Shown piece by piece: positions 43,748-53,470 of a stretch of 64,000 nt of DNA. The stretch's first letter is position 1. Every line of letters begins with the position of its first letter. The translations under genes and the position numbers were made by a program. Origin of the DNA: Peribacillus huizhouensis (GTDB lineage: Bacteria > Bacillota > Bacilli > Bacillales > DSM-1321); the NCBI RefSeq assembly GCF_014138605.1, contig NZ_JACJHX010000005.1:248001-312000 (forward strand), in the 5' to 3' direction. A model generated the notes under the pieces. It was not told where the DNA came from. It saw only the letters and a program-made list of their open reading frames with translations, and did not search any database.

Positions 43748-44731
43748 TTAGCGCATGACTAGTAGGATGTCGTCGGAAAATACTTTAGTTTCAAGGGGGG
43801 GAGGTAGTAAGTTCTTTCCTTTGCGTATGATTCCAACCACGATAATATGTTCTTCAAGCAGTAAAATGGTTAATTCTTTGTATGTAAGCTGTTCCCATCC
43901 ATTTTTTAAAGCAAGTGAGCCTAAAGAAACTGTCGAATCATCTAACAACTCAGTAACGTCCAATTCCCCCATTAATTTTTTGAGCATATAATCACTAGCG
44001 AAGCGATTCGTCTCGATTAGCCCATCAGCTCCGGCCCGCAAAGCATTTTCAAGTTGATCGACTGTTAAAATTTCCACTAAACAAAATAGATCTTTGTTTA
44101 ACCCTTTGATGGCCAATAATGTCAAAATAGAAAACATGTCTGTTTGAAATTCATTTTGTCTTAAATCTGCGGTAATTAAGACACGATCAGCTTGTTCGAT
44201 ATTTGCTCGAAGCAAAACAGAGTCAGCGGTAGCTTTACCTTGTATGAAATGGATATTAGTCAATGGTAGAGGATGTTCTGTTAATGAATCATCGATTAAT
44301 ACAATTTGTAAGCGTTGTTTTCTTTCGTGCAGCTCTTCAATAATGCTACGTGAGCGTTCATTCCAGCCAACAATGATCACGTGATCTGTCCCATTAAATT
44401 TCTTCTTCCCTTGGCGATAAGTTTGTTCTGAAGTGGCAGCAATGGCGGAAACAGAAGCGAAATAAGAAGAAACAAGACCTGCGCCAGATAAGATGAGCAA
44501 TATCCCAATTGCTCTGCCAAAGTCGCTAGTTGGCGCATAATCTCCATAGCCAACAGTAGCCATTGTCACGATTGCCCACCAAATTCCATCATAAAGAGTA
44601 GGGAATGTTTTAGGTTCAGTGAAATGAATCAGCATTCCGAATGAAAAGAGAAAAATAGCTATTACACCAAGCAGACGGAAGAGATTCGGCCACCTTGAAA
44701 AACTTCCATCAAATTTCCTTAATCGAATCAT
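43748..44731 (-). CDS. yugO: YugO-like potassium channel with TrkA-N/RCK domain
   Basis: 327 residues: two membrane helices around a pore loop with selectivity filter TMATVGYGDYAP, then a cytoplasmic RCK domain starting HVIIVGWNERSRSIIEEL with the dinucleotide fold. YugO mediates K+ release and electrical signalling in B. subtilis biofilms. The gene follows pgi but is reversed and convergent with it. The start ATG 44731 has GGGGGTGA upstream, and directly 5' of that lies a perfect 13-bp hairpin that may control translation or transcription. Confidence 0.93.
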   Translation of the reverse strand: MIRLRKFDGSFSRWPNLFRLLGVIAIFLFSFGMLIHFTEPKTFPTLYDGIWWAIVTMATVGYGDYAPTSDFGRAIGILLILSGAGLVSSYFASVSAIAATSEQTYRQGKKKFNGTDHVIIVGWNERSRSIIEELHERKQRLQIVLIDDSLTEHPLPLTNIHFIQGKATADSVLLRANIEQADRVLITADLRQNEFQTDMFSILTLLAIKGLNKDLFCLVEILTVDQLENALRAGADGLIETNRFASDYMLKKLMGELDVTELLDDSTVSLGSLALKNGWEQLTYKELTILLLEEHIIVVGIIRKGKNLLPPPLETKVFSDDILLVMR

Positions 44732-44743
44732 TGAGTCACCCCC

Positions 44744-44776
44744 TGTCCATACTGTTATCTATAAACAGTATGGACA
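44744..44776. promoter_or_regulatory. Perfect 13-bp inverted repeat in the yugO leader
   Basis: TGTCCATACTGTT (44744-44756), 7-base loop, AACAGTATGGACA (44764-44776). It abuts the yugO Shine-Dalgarno on the reverse strand and has no T run, so it looks like an operator or RNA hairpin rather than a terminator. Confidence 0.7.
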
Positions 44777-44994
44777 ATGGGAGATGATCTTCATAACAAG
44801 GCACTTAATTAATTTTAGGCATTAAATAATTAGTTATTTATAAATACTAATTCCCTAAATTTTCTTGAATGTAAAAGAACAATCCCAGTCGAACCTTAGT
44901 TTTAGAGTAACTTTCTTAAAGGTAATAATGATTATGAGTCAGGATGAAGGTCATCATGAATAAAAGCAGACCTTTTTGACAACTATATACAAGG

Positions 44995-45022
44995 CACATC
45001 ACGGAAGTTTCTCTTTATAGGA
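44995..45022 (+). mobile_element. Family B right-end scrap
   Basis: ATCACGGAAGTTTCTCTTTATAG matches the terminal GGAAGTTTCACTTTAT with one change. The remaining bases of this 357-base gap show nothing else. Confidence 0.4.
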
Positions 45023-45088
45023 ACTATAAGTAAAGACCGAAAGCTGTGGTTAGGAGATTAGATCCTTATGGGAGAACGCAATGTACCT

Positions 45089-46375
45089 TTATCCTCGTTT
45101 TCGTACATTAAAGTTATCGCTGATTAGCAGCCAATTTTGTGGAAAAGCGAGCCCAAGCTTCCAATAACTCATTCCACGAAGCTTCAGTTCTTTTAATAAA
45201 TCAAATTTTGCTTGAATGGAACGAGCGTCTTCAAACCAGACTTCATGGTTTTTGTTTTCGCTATCTCTGTATGTGAAAAAAGGTGCCTGCTCTTCATAAT
45301 TATATTGAATTTCTACTGAATGCTCTAAAGCTAATTGTATGGCTTGTTGAGGACTGACGGCTTTTGCAATTGTCCCCTGAACGAAAGGGAGTGTCCAGTC
45401 GTAGCCATATAAGTTTTGGCCCATGAGAATTTTCGATGCTGGCATCTCTGTAATGGCATACTCAAGAACGTCTCGGACTGGCCCAATAGGTGAAACGGCT
45501 CGCGCAGGTCCACCACTATAGCCCCACTCATAGGTCATAATAACAACAAAATCAACAATTTCTCCATGAGCTTTATAATCATGCCCTTCGTACCAAAGAC
45601 CTTTTTGGTCCGCGCTCGTCTTCGGTGCAAGAGCTGTTGACATTAACCAGCCTTCTTGTTGAAAACGCGCTTTTGCTTTTCTTAAAAAACGATTATAAGC
45701 TTCTCGGTCTGCTGGTCTAATGAACTCAAAATCAAAATGAATATCTTTAAAACCATATTTTTTTGCTGTTGTGACAATTGTGTTTAGAAAGGTATTTTGA
45801 ATGGCCATATCATTTAAAAGTATCCTCGCAAGTTCATCATTGAATTGGTCATTCTCTTGATTCGTAATTACCATCATTAATACATTTCGATTGTTTCGGG
45901 CGATGGCTGGGAAGTCATCAAGAAGTGGCTCTTTCAATGAACCATTGCGAAGGGCCTGAAAGCTAAATGGAGCTAAGTAGGTTAAGAATGGTGCAGTTTC
46001 TCGAGCGCTGCTGATCAAATTAGGGCTAACTGTCGTTCCCCGCGGTTCCACATACCCATTAAATTCAGCTGTTCTTTTGGGTTTTGCCGGAATATATAAT
46101 CGAAAGCCGACAGGGAGAGATTGATTGGCAGATAGTTGGTTAATCCGTACGAGTTCTTGAACAGGAATACCTACCTTTTGTGAAATAGATGATAAACTAT
46201 CTCCTGTTTGAACGAAGTAATAACTGCCTACTATGGGAATAACAAGGGCCTGCCCTACGACAAGCTGGTCTGGATTTTGTAATTGATTGGCTTCACTTAA
46301 GCGGTTAGCAGGCACACTATATGCTTGAGCGATGCTCGTGAGTGTTTGATTTCGCTGTACAACATGAATTTGCAA
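45089..46375 (-). CDS. LysM-GH18 spore peptidoglycan hydrolase (YaaH/SleL type)
   Basis: 428 residues: two N-terminal LysM domains (HVVQRNQTLTSIAQAYSVP and YFVQTGDSLSSISQKVGIP) and a GH18 barrel. The catalytic DxxDxxE-like motif is DIHFDFEFIRPADREAY, where the last acid is the E of FEF. YaaH/SleL proteins are N-acetylglucosaminidases or epimerases in the spore coat that act on cortex fragments at germination. A TTG start at 46375 is chosen since AGGAGGTT lies 7 bases upstream; the ATG at 46381 abuts the site. Confidence 0.9.
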   Translation of the reverse strand: MQIHVVQRNQTLTSIAQAYSVPANRLSEANQLQNPDQLVVGQALVIPIVGSYYFVQTGDSLSSISQKVGIPVQELVRINQLSANQSLPVGFRLYIPAKPKRTAEFNGYVEPRGTTVSPNLISSARETAPFLTYLAPFSFQALRNGSLKEPLLDDFPAIARNNRNVLMMVITNQENDQFNDELARILLNDMAIQNTFLNTIVTTAKKYGFKDIHFDFEFIRPADREAYNRFLRKAKARFQQEGWLMSTALAPKTSADQKGLWYEGHDYKAHGEIVDFVVIMTYEWGYSGGPARAVSPIGPVRDVLEYAITEMPASKILMGQNLYGYDWTLPFVQGTIAKAVSPQQAIQLALEHSVEIQYNYEEQAPFFTYRDSENKNHEVWFEDARSIQAKFDLLKELKLRGMSYWKLGLAFPQNWLLISDNFNVRKRG

Positions 46376-46532
46376 GTGCATAACCTCCTAAAAAAGATGG
46401 GCGGAATATGAAATATATCCGTTGTAAAAAGTTTATGATAAATAAACCATTTCATGATGCAAATCGTTTCCGCAAATTTCCATTCATATAAAAATAAAAT
46501 TTACAAATAATTAATAACAGGAGGTGATAAAC

Positions 46533-46736
46533 ATGGCAAATAACAATAACAGCAATAACTTAGTTGTACCTGGAGCTGAACAAGCACTAGAACAAATGAA
46601 GTATGAAATTGCTAGTGAATTTGGTGTGAATTTAGGAGCCGAAACTACATCACGTGCAAACGGATCTGTAGGTGGTGAAATTACAAAACGTTTAGTGCAA
46701 ATGGCTGAACAGCAATTAGGCGGTTACAGCAAATAA
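46533..46736 (+). CDS. Alpha/beta-type small acid-soluble spore protein
   Basis: 67 residues. The two SASP blocks are [20 protein letters not shown], with the GPR protease cleavage motif E-(I)-A-S-E-F, and the C-terminal [18 protein letters not shown]. These proteins coat and protect spore DNA and are degraded at germination. ATG 46533 follows GGAGGTGATAAAC. It is expected to be sigma-G dependent; a CATATAA element lies about 45 bases upstream, but I did not find a convincing -35. A strong terminator follows. Confidence 0.95.
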   Translation: MANNNNSNNLVVPGAEQALEQMKYEIASEFGVNLGAETTSRANGSVGGEITKRLVQMAEQQLGGYSK

Positions 46737-46753
46737 TTAAATACAAATGGAAT

Positions 46754-46793
46754 AAGGAAGGGGATTTTAGTCCCCTTCCTTTTGTTTTTTATT
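46754..46793 (+). terminator. Terminator after the SASP gene
   Basis: AAGGAAGGGGA pairs with TCCCCTTCCTT, then TTGTTTTTT. Confidence 0.9.
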
Positions 46794-46796
46794 CCT

Positions 46797-46855
46797 GTTA
46801 AACAGGTGGGGATGAAGAGAACCTTCTAATTAATTGAAATTTCACTTTATTATAA
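46797..46855 (+). mobile_element. Family B remnant
   Basis: CCTGTTAAACAGGTGGGGATGAAG and the end AATTGAAATTTCACTTTAT; the body is mostly deleted. Confidence 0.55.
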
Positions 46856-46955
46856 TTAGATTAAAAACAACAAAATAATTAGACATTATCTTTAGCGGGG
46901 GGTACAATCTATTTTGTGAATAGAAGCCGTAATAAATGAGGTGGAAGAAATTAAT

Positions 46956-47777
46956 ATGTGGGAAATTTTTGTGGCGATTGTTCTTGGGCTTGTTGAGGGG
47001 TTAACAGAGTTTGCTCCAGTTTCTTCTACAGGGCATATGATTATCGTCGATGATTTGTTGTTTAAATCGAATGAGTTATTTGGAAATGAAATAGCGAACG
47101 CGTTTAAAGTTGTCATTCAACTAGGTAGCATTTTAGCAGTGGCTGTTATTTTTTGGGATCGTATTTTGGATTTATTAGGTCTTCGGAAAATGAAAACTGT
47201 GGATAGACCGAGCGGAGAAAGGCTTAGTCTTCTGAAAATTTTTGTCGGTTTAGTTCCGGCTGGTATTTTAGGCGTTTTATTTGAAGATTATATAGACGAG
47301 CACTTATTCTCTGTTAAAACAGTGGCAATTGGTTTACTTATCGGTGCGTTCTTAATGATTGCTGCCGATAAGATCAAGCCTAGAATTCAAACGGCAACCG
47401 TAGATGAAATTACTTATAAGCAAGCTTTAGGGGTCGGTTTAATTCAATGCTTGTCACTTTGGCCCGGTTTTTCACGTTCAGGTTCAACGATATCTGGAGG
47501 CGTTCTGCTTGGGCTAAGCTATCGAGCATCAGCGGATTTTACTTTCATTATGGCAATTCCGATTATGGCTGGTGCCAGTTTATTAAAGGTTGTAAAGTAT
47601 TGGAGCTACTTCACGCTAGATGTGTTGCCATTTTTCGTCGTAGGCTTCATCAGTGCCTTTATATTTGCTCTAATCTGTATCCGTTTCTTCTTAAAATTAA
47701 TTGAAAAAATTAAGTTAACACCATTTGCGATTTATCGAATTGTATTAGCTGCCATCATTTTATTTATTTATTTGTAA
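46956..47777 (+). CDS. uppP: Undecaprenyl-diphosphate phosphatase UppP (BacA)
   Basis: 273 residues, polytopic. The two conserved BacA regions are present: GLVEGLTEFAPVSSTGHMI with catalytic Glu and Ser, and SLWPGFSRSGSTISGGVLLG with the catalytic Arg. It recycles undecaprenyl diphosphate for cell-wall synthesis and confers bacitracin tolerance. ATG 46956 is supported by AGGTGG and by similarity of the N-terminus to family members; GTG 46941 is less likely. About eight membrane spans are predicted by eye. A terminator lies at 47842. Confidence 0.95.
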   Translation: MWEIFVAIVLGLVEGLTEFAPVSSTGHMIIVDDLLFKSNELFGNEIANAFKVVIQLGSILAVAVIFWDRILDLLGLRKMKTVDRPSGERLSLLKIFVGLVPAGILGVLFEDYIDEHLFSVKTVAIGLLIGAFLMIAADKIKPRIQTATVDEITYKQALGVGLIQCLSLWPGFSRSGSTISGGVLLGLSYRASADFTFIMAIPIMAGASLLKVVKYWSYFTLDVLPFFVVGFISAFIFALICIRFFLKLIEKIKLTPFAIYRIVLAAIILFIYL

Positions 47778-47841
47778 TACATTCGTATCTTTATTACCTT
47801 CGATTCTTAGAGGGGAATTTAGAAAAAAGTACATGAATAAT

Positions 47842-47882
47842 GAACTCCCATCTCTTTTAAAATGAGGCGGGAGTTTTTTTGT
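47842..47882 (+). terminator. Terminator after uppP
   Basis: AACTCCCATCTC pairs with GAGGCGGGAGTT and is followed by a T run. Confidence 0.8.
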
Positions 47883-48105
47883 AATAATAAACTTTAACAA
47901 TAATTAGAATTATCTAATTTTTAAGTCTTTTTATTGGTGTGATATCGTAAGAACAATTACAATATAGGGGAGCACTAACACACTTATATGAGTAATTTAA
48001 TAAATTTATGTGTAATTGCTTTCTTTTGTAAAAATTTATTAAATTTTTGTGTGTATATTGTAAGAAATTATTCGGAATATTTAAACTTAAATAAATAATA
48101 CTACA

Positions 48106-48120
48106 TTACAATTATTATAA
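48106..48120. promoter_or_regulatory. PerR box upstream of katA
   Basis: TTACAATTATTATAA differs by one base from the PerR consensus TTATAATNATTATAA. Confidence 0.75.
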
Positions 48121-48136
48121 AAAAGGATTGATTTTT

Positions 48137-48160
48137 TTATAATAAGTATTATTATTATAA
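48137..48160. promoter_or_regulatory. Second, overlapping PerR-like boxes
   Basis: 48137-48151 (TTATAATAAGTATTA) and 48146-48160 (GTATTATTATTATAA) each differ at two positions from the PerR consensus and overlap by six bases, just upstream of the katA ribosome binding site. Confidence 0.6.
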
Positions 48161-48191
48161 GTATACAAAATAAATTAAGAGGTGATTCAAA

Positions 48192-49646
48192 ATGACAAAC
48201 CAGAAAAACCTAACAACTAGTTGGGGAGCTCCAGTTGGAGATAACCAGAACTCGATCACTGCTGGTCAGCGTGGTCCAGTGTTAATTCAAGATGTACATT
48301 TACTTGAGAAACTAGCTCACTTTAACCGTGAACGTGTACCTGAACGTGTTGTTCATGCCAAAGGTGGCGGTGCATTCGGAACTTTTACAGTAACAAACGA
48401 TCTATCAAAATATACAAAAGCTAAACTATTCAATGGTGTTGGAAAAGAAACAGATATGTTTATCCGTTTCTCTTCAGTAGCAGGGGAGCTTGGTTCTTCT
48501 GATACAGTTCGTGATCCTCGTGGATTTGCTGTTAAGTTTTATACAGAAGAAGGAAACTATGACATCGTTGGGAACAATACCCCAGTATTCTTTATCCGCG
48601 ATGCGATTAAATTCCCTGACTTCATCCATACTCAAAAAAGAGACCCAAGAACACACTTGAAAAATCCTACAGCTGTTTGGGATTTCTGGTCTCATTCGCC
48701 TGAGTCTCTTCACCAAGTTACCATTTTGATGTCGGATCGTGGTATTCCAGCAACTTGGAGACATACACACGGTTACGGAAGCCATACATTCAAATGGGTA
48801 AATGCTGATGGACAAGCTGTTTGGGTGAAATATCACTTTAGAACAGAACAAGGTGTCAAAAACCTTGATGTCGATCTTGCTGCAAAAATTGCTGGTGAAA
48901 ACCCAGACTATTATATCGATGATCTTTTCAATGCAATTGAAAAGGGTGATTTCCCTGCATGGAAACTATACGTGCAAATTATGCCGATCGAGGATGCGGA
49001 TACATATCGTTTCGATCCATTTGATGTCACGAAAGTATGGTCACAAAAAGATTATCCGTTAATCGAACTTGGCCGCATGGAATTGAACCGTAACCCTGAG
49101 AACTATTTTGCTGAAGTAGAGCAAGCAACTTTCTCACCTGGTACATTTGTTCCTGGAGTCGAAGCATCACCAGATAAAATGCTTCAAGGACGTCTATTCG
49201 CATATGGAGATGCCCACCGTTATCGCGTAGGTGCTAACCATAATTTATTGCCAGTAAACCGTCCTAAAGCAGAAGTGAACAACAATCAACGCGATGGCTT
49301 TATGAGAGCAGATGACAATGGTGGACGTTCAGTATACTATGAGCCAAACAGCTTTGGTGGTCCAACTGAGTCACAAGAAGCGAGACTTACACCTTTTGAC
49401 ATTTCAGGACAAGCTGCACAAGTTGCTTATAATAGCGATGATCACTATACACAAGCTGGTGACCTTTACCGTTTATTAAGCCCAGAGGAACGCACTCGCT
49501 TAGTTGCTAATATCGTTGGAGCAATGGAACCAGTGGAATTAGAAGAAATTAAACTGCGTCAAATCAGCCATTTCTACAAAGCTGACCCAGAATACGGTAC
49601 TCGTATTGCTGAAGGCCTTGGTTTAGCCGTGCCACAAGAAGCGTAA
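48192..49646 (+). CDS. katA: Monofunctional haem catalase (clade 3)
   Basis: 484 residues, small-subunit catalase. The active-site His is in [18 protein letters not shown], the Asn in [12 protein letters not shown], and the haem-ligand Tyr in [14 protein letters not shown]. It breaks down hydrogen peroxide in the cytoplasm. AGAGGTGATT precedes ATG 48192. PerR-like boxes in the 414-base upstream gap indicate peroxide-responsive, iron-dependent repression, as for B. subtilis katA. Repeat A10 follows the gene. Confidence 0.97.
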   Translation: MTNQKNLTTSWGAPVGDNQNSITAGQRGPVLIQDVHLLEKLAHFNRERVPERVVHAKGGGAFGTFTVTNDLSKYTKAKLFNGVGKETDMFIRFSSVAGELGSSDTVRDPRGFAVKFYTEEGNYDIVGNNTPVFFIRDAIKFPDFIHTQKRDPRTHLKNPTAVWDFWSHSPESLHQVTILMSDRGIPATWRHTHGYGSHTFKWVNADGQAVWVKYHFRTEQGVKNLDVDLAAKIAGENPDYYIDDLFNAIEKGDFPAWKLYVQIMPIEDADTYRFDPFDVTKVWSQKDYPLIELGRMELNRNPENYFAEVEQATFSPGTFVPGVEASPDKMLQGRLFAYGDAHRYRVGANHNLLPVNRPKAEVNNNQRDGFMRADDNGGRSVYYEPNSFGGPTESQEARLTPFDISGQAAQVAYNSDDHYTQAGDLYRLLSPEERTRLVANIVGAMEPVELEEIKLRQISHFYKADPEYGTRIAEGLGLAVPQEA

Positions 49647-49675
49647 GAATTACTCGCTTTATTCTCTTATATGGA

Positions 49676-49812
49676 CGAGGGCATCCCCACAAAAAAGGGT
49701 CTTGACCTCACGCTCTATACACCGTTTATTGTGTCATGTACACGTCATACAAACGATATATAGTAGATGTGAGGTCTGACTTTTTCGTGTAAGGGGATAT
49801 CCTCGTTTTTTT
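49676..49812. repeat. Family A palindromic repeat, copy A10
   Basis: Outer arms GACGAGGGCATCCCC and GGGGATATCCTCGTTTTTTT; inner AAAAAAGGGTCTTGACC and GTGAGGTCTGACTTTTTC. Contains an uninterrupted CCGTTTATTGTGTCATG, the site where B9 entered copy A9. Terminator-like for katA. Confidence 0.85.
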
Positions 49813-49870
49813 TCATTTTAGAGGTTGTTAAAAGTCCTGTACCAAACTCAGTCTCAACTTAATAGTTTAT

Positions 49871-50050
49871 CTCGCTAACGGGCAGAACCCTCACCGCAAG
49901 GCTTTTCACACAGACGATAGACTAAAGGACGGAGCTCGCTTAGTCAGTGATTTATAGTTCAGGTTCGTAGTGTCGATTTATCGACACTAGAACGGGACTA
50001 ACAATCAGTAGGGGAGGTAGAAAGTTCCCTTGATTGAAGTTTCACCTTAT
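49871..50050 (+). mobile_element. Family B repeat, copy B17 (180 bp)
   Basis: Flank TTTAT 49866-49870; CTCGCTAACGGGCAG, a CACACAGACGATAGAC...TTAGTCAGTG hairpin, TAGTGTCGATTTATCGACACTA hairpin, ACGGGACTAACAATCAG and right end GATTGAAGTTTCACCTTAT. The rest of the gap to 50453 shows nothing else recognisable. Confidence 0.85.
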
Positions 50051-50453
50051 AGCAGATATAAACTATTGCTCCTCGAACTGCTTGGCGCTTTTATTAACCT
50101 CTTTTTTGAACAAACACTTCTACTATTTTCCAGATAGTATTTTTTGCATTTTTTATAGAAAATTTCGTAAGCTATTGAAATAGCTTTTATGAATAGAGCA
50201 GCTAATTGAGGTACAGCGTTATAATTATTATTTCTATATCTATCTGATAAAATATCGATAAGTTTAACTGATACATATCAATAGGGGGATTACTTAATAA
50301 TGCGAAACGACAACGTGTAGCTAGATTTTGCTGTTGATTTCTAACCAATAGTTTCTAGATTTTTTCGGGGAAAAATAGGGTAAAGTGTCATACATCCTGT
50401 TAAACTTGGATACATATAGAATTAAAGATTTATTAAAGCGAGGATATCATTCT

Positions 50454-50786
50454 ATGATAAAAAAGACAGTACTTCTGAGTAGTTTACTTATTTTATTGGC
50501 AATATTAGTATACGTTTCATTTGGTGATAAAATAAGTCGTGTAGAGCATGTAACCATTATGGATAAGTATTATCCACAATCATCCGATGGAAAAGCTGTC
50601 GGTTTTAAAACGGATAAAGTAATCGAAGTATCCAAAAACGGAAAAGGCTATAATTGCGCGATGGAATTCGATAATGGAAAAATATTAGAATTGGATTGCA
50701 GTATAAACGTCAATTATAAAATAGGCGAAAAAGTGTATGTTACAAGTGATGGAAATCAGATTACAGAGATTCGTAGAAAGAAATAA
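50454..50786 (+). CDS. Hypothetical membrane-anchored protein (110 aa)
   Basis: An N-terminal hydrophobic segment (KKTVLLSSLLILLAILVYVSF) without a lipobox suggests a signal anchor, with the remainder outside the cell. The outer part contains KGYNCAMEFDNGKILELDCS, a two-cysteine beta-rich stretch, and ends in RRKK. I do not recognise the family. ATG 50454 follows GCGAGGATATC. The frame extends upstream to 50385 but without a ribosome binding site. It is followed by the chemoreceptor gene with its own promoter space of about 170 bases. Confidence 0.65.
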   Translation: MIKKTVLLSSLLILLAILVYVSFGDKISRVEHVTIMDKYYPQSSDGKAVGFKTDKVIEVSKNGKGYNCAMEFDNGKILELDCSINVNYKIGEKVYVTSDGNQITEIRRKK

Positions 50787-50955
50787 CAGAGAGTTACTTT
50801 TTATGAAAAGATATGTTCGAAATATAGAATCGAATAATAGTTGATCGAAAAACTAGTATCGTTAGGAATTTAGTAGTTTTTTCCTAGTAAATTTTTCTTA
50901 ATAATAGTATGATTACCTTATATAAATTCATTACTTTATGTAAGGGGAGTTTTAA

Positions 50956-52209
50956 ATGAGTCGTTTGACTTATATATTTCGAACAAGTCTTTTCGTTATC
51001 CCGTCTTCGTTTCTTATAGGATTAGCAGTATGTCAATTTAATAGTTTAAATGGAATGAACTTTTGGATGACACTTGTCGGTTTGACGATTGTTGGTGGAG
51101 TAGTAGGGGTTATTTCTTCCTTAATGAATTTTCAACGTATTGTTGTACCGATTGGCTCCATTAATCATTATTTGGAGCAATTGGCCAACGGTGATATACA
51201 AAATCGACTTAATCCGAACAAAGTCGGTCTTTTTCATTCGGTGGCAGATAGTATTAATAACGCTACGGATTCTTGGAGAAATGTGCTTACCAAAGTCCAA
51301 GAGGCATCAAAAAGTATGGCTGCCTATACAGAGGATTTGGCACAAGGATCAGAGCAAACGAATAAAGCAACGGTTCAGATTTCAGATATAATGAAAGACA
51401 TTGCCAAAGGAGCAGAAAGTCAGGTAGAAGGAATGCACCAAGCTTCTACAACGATTTATCAAATGTCTGCTAGCTTATCTCAAGTGTCTCACAATGCCGT
51501 CACAGTGACAGAAAGCATGGAAGAGACTATGAAAAAAGCAGATACGGGTTCCGTAACAATTGAAGTAGCTAGTAAACAAATGGAGTCTATTCATTCAAAT
51601 GTTACAGAATTAGCTCGAGCAGTAAAAGGCTTAGGCGAGCGCTCGAATGAAATTGGCAAGATTTCAGATGTTATAACTGGAATCGCAGCACAGACGAATT
51701 TACTTGCTTTGAATGCTGCTATTGAAGCAGCTAGAGCAGGAGAACATGGAAAAGGCTTTGCGGTTGTTGCTGATGAAGTGAGAAATCTGGCTGAACAATC
51801 TGGACAAGCGACGAAACAAATAAGTGAAATCATTTCTCATATTCAAAAAGAAACGATTGAAGTAGTGGAAACAATGGAAGCTGTGAACCATGAAGTTGGT
51901 GAAGGAATTGAAGCGATGAGTGGTGCTGGAGACTCGTTCTTGAAGATTCAAGAATCCGTTAATTTTGTGTCAGAACAAGTGGAGCAGGTTTCTGCTGCAA
52001 TCCAGCAAATGACTGCAGGGACGGGGATAGCTGTATCGTCAATGGACTCGATCTCGAATGTTGCAGCAAAATCCGCATCATCTACTCAACGTGTATTAAA
52101 AGATTCGGCAGAACAAGCAGAATCAATAGAAGAAATTAGCGCCTTTGCTGAATACTTAAAGAACCAAGCGATGGAATTACAGAAAATGATCTATACATTT
52201 AAGCTATGA
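50956..52209 (+). CDS. Methyl-accepting chemotaxis protein
   Basis: 417 residues. Two adjacent membrane helices (residues about 10-28 and 35-58) are joined by a very short loop (NSLNGMN), so there is no sizeable external sensor domain. A HAMP region ([21 protein letters not shown]) follows. The long coiled-coil signalling domain has the hairpin tip [20 protein letters not shown] and [18 protein letters not shown]. It likely signals to CheA/CheW and may sense a membrane or cytoplasmic cue. Repeat A11 starts directly after the stop. Confidence 0.93.
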   Translation: MSRLTYIFRTSLFVIPSSFLIGLAVCQFNSLNGMNFWMTLVGLTIVGGVVGVISSLMNFQRIVVPIGSINHYLEQLANGDIQNRLNPNKVGLFHSVADSINNATDSWRNVLTKVQEASKSMAAYTEDLAQGSEQTNKATVQISDIMKDIAKGAESQVEGMHQASTTIYQMSASLSQVSHNAVTVTESMEETMKKADTGSVTIEVASKQMESIHSNVTELARAVKGLGERSNEIGKISDVITGIAAQTNLLALNAAIEAARAGEHGKGFAVVADEVRNLAEQSGQATKQISEIISHIQKETIEVVETMEAVNHEVGEGIEAMSGAGDSFLKIQESVNFVSEQVEQVSAAIQQMTAGTGIAVSSMDSISNVAAKSASSTQRVLKDSAEQAESIEEISAFAEYLKNQAMELQKMIYTFKL

Positions 52210-52212
52210 GAA

Positions 52213-52338
52213 TGAGGGTGTCCCAAAAGGGTCAGACCTCGCCACTCTATACACAGTATATAGTTGAAAGTACTAACTATAATCTGTATATAGTCGTTGC
52301 GGGGTCTGACCCTTTTGTTATGGGATAGCCTCTTTTTC
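52213..52338. repeat. Family A palindromic repeat, copy A11
   Basis: GAGGGTGTCCCAAAAGGGTC...GCGGGGTCTGACCCTTTTG plus GGGATAGCCTCTTTTTC; the centre is ACAGTATATAGT...ACTATAATCTGTATATAG. Terminator-like for the chemoreceptor gene. Confidence 0.85.
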
Positions 52339-52497
52339 TTTGTATCATGAAGTTATTGAAGTAGGAGATCGTACACAAGCAGTACATTATATGTTATTGG
52401 ATATGACTTTTTAGATACATAATGATCTGAAAGATACCCCCTCTGTTAATCAGGGATAAATGTTTTAAACCCAGTAATCTGAAGGGGATTTTTTCTA

Positions 52498-52710
52498 TTA
52501 TTTTTGCTTATTCAAATAGGAATTGAGGAATTCTTCGAAATTCGGTGCATTAAGTCCGGCGATTTTTTCATATGATTCAATAATTTTTAGCATCAATTCT
52601 TGCTCTAAGTCTTCTCTGTCTGCATAAGCAACATTTTGTAATGATTTCTTGATTTTTGGTTTCAGTGAATCTACCATTTCCATTAATTCTTGTTTAGAGA
52701 ATTTCTGCAA
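52498..52710 (-). CDS. rsoA: RsoA-like co-sigma factor (sigma region 2 subunit)
   Basis: 70 residues resembling YvrHa/RsoA of B. subtilis: a short helical protein with a region-2-like YADREDLEQELMLKIIESYEK segment (sections quoted), which supplies the -10 recognition part that SigO lacks. TTG 52710 is preferred, with GGAGG 8 bases upstream; a TTG at 52725 overlaps that site. It overlaps the upstream sigma gene by 17 bases, indicating coupled translation. Together the two proteins should form one working sigma factor. Confidence 0.8.
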   Translation of the reverse strand: MQKFSKQELMEMVDSLKPKIKKSLQNVAYADREDLEQELMLKIIESYEKIAGLNAPNFEEFLNSYLNKQK

Positions 52711-53314
52711 TTCTTTTTCCTCCAATTACCTGGGATTTTCGTAATTTTTTAAGTGCTTGCTTATGGATATTAGAAATATTTTGTGGTGTTTCATGAAAAT
52801 AAGTGGCAATTTCTTTATTTGATAATCCTGAGCAATACATAAGTGATAGTACTTGTCGTTGTTTTTCAGTAAGCTTAGCGATAGCTTTTACTAATTTTTC
52901 CTCTGTTAGGATAGAAGAAAGTTGTTCAGTATGAAATACAGTTACGAATTCTTCTTCCATATAGGCCAATGTATCTATCATATTTGTATGCGCGCCATGT
53001 TCGGCTGGCTTGTCCAAAATGGTAAGGTATTTCCTCTTGCGTCGTCTTTCCCGCTTATCAAAATCGATGGAAAAGGTATGAATGAACGAAATTAAATATT
53101 TATAAACTTTTACTCGATGATAATAAAGTTGAAAGGTTTCATTTAAATCGTTCATATTTTGGGACGTTGGATTTTTTAGAGTGGCATGAAAGATTGATAC
53201 ATGTTCTTGGCTTTGTAGAAAATATTTCATGATGGGTTGCTCAAAAAAATCTGGATGTCGTTGAAACAATCGATCATATGAATTGGGTAAGTAGGTGCTC
53301 GTCATCTGCTTCAT
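52694..53314 (-). CDS. sigO: SigO-like sigma factor (region 4 subunit)
   Basis: 206 residues. A clear region 4 helix-turn-helix at the C-terminus (LTEKQRQVLSLMYCSGLSNK then EIATYFHETPQNISNIHKQA) but no canonical region 2. It resembles YvrI/SigO of B. subtilis (197 aa). The N-terminal part is helical and basic (RRRKRKY). Region 2 function is expected from the overlapping rsoA gene. ATG 53314 follows GGGAGGG. Gene yvrJ, linked to this system in B. subtilis, lies divergently 156 bases away. Confidence 0.82.
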   Translation of the reverse strand: MKQMTSTYLPNSYDRLFQRHPDFFEQPIMKYFLQSQEHVSIFHATLKNPTSQNMNDLNETFQLYYHRVKVYKYLISFIHTFSIDFDKRERRRKRKYLTILDKPAEHGAHTNMIDTLAYMEEEFVTVFHTEQLSSILTEEKLVKAIAKLTEKQRQVLSLMYCSGLSNKEIATYFHETPQNISNIHKQALKKLRKSQVIGGKRIAEIL

Positions 53315-53470
53315 CTGGTTTTCCCTCCCTTATCTAGTAAAGTGAAATGATTCTGCTTTTATCAATTATAAACGAACATTCGTTCTTATTTCTATGATTC
53401 TATTGAGCTATATTTACTTTTTTCCATTCCTATCACTTTATGGTATATGTTAAAGAATGGGGGAATAAAG

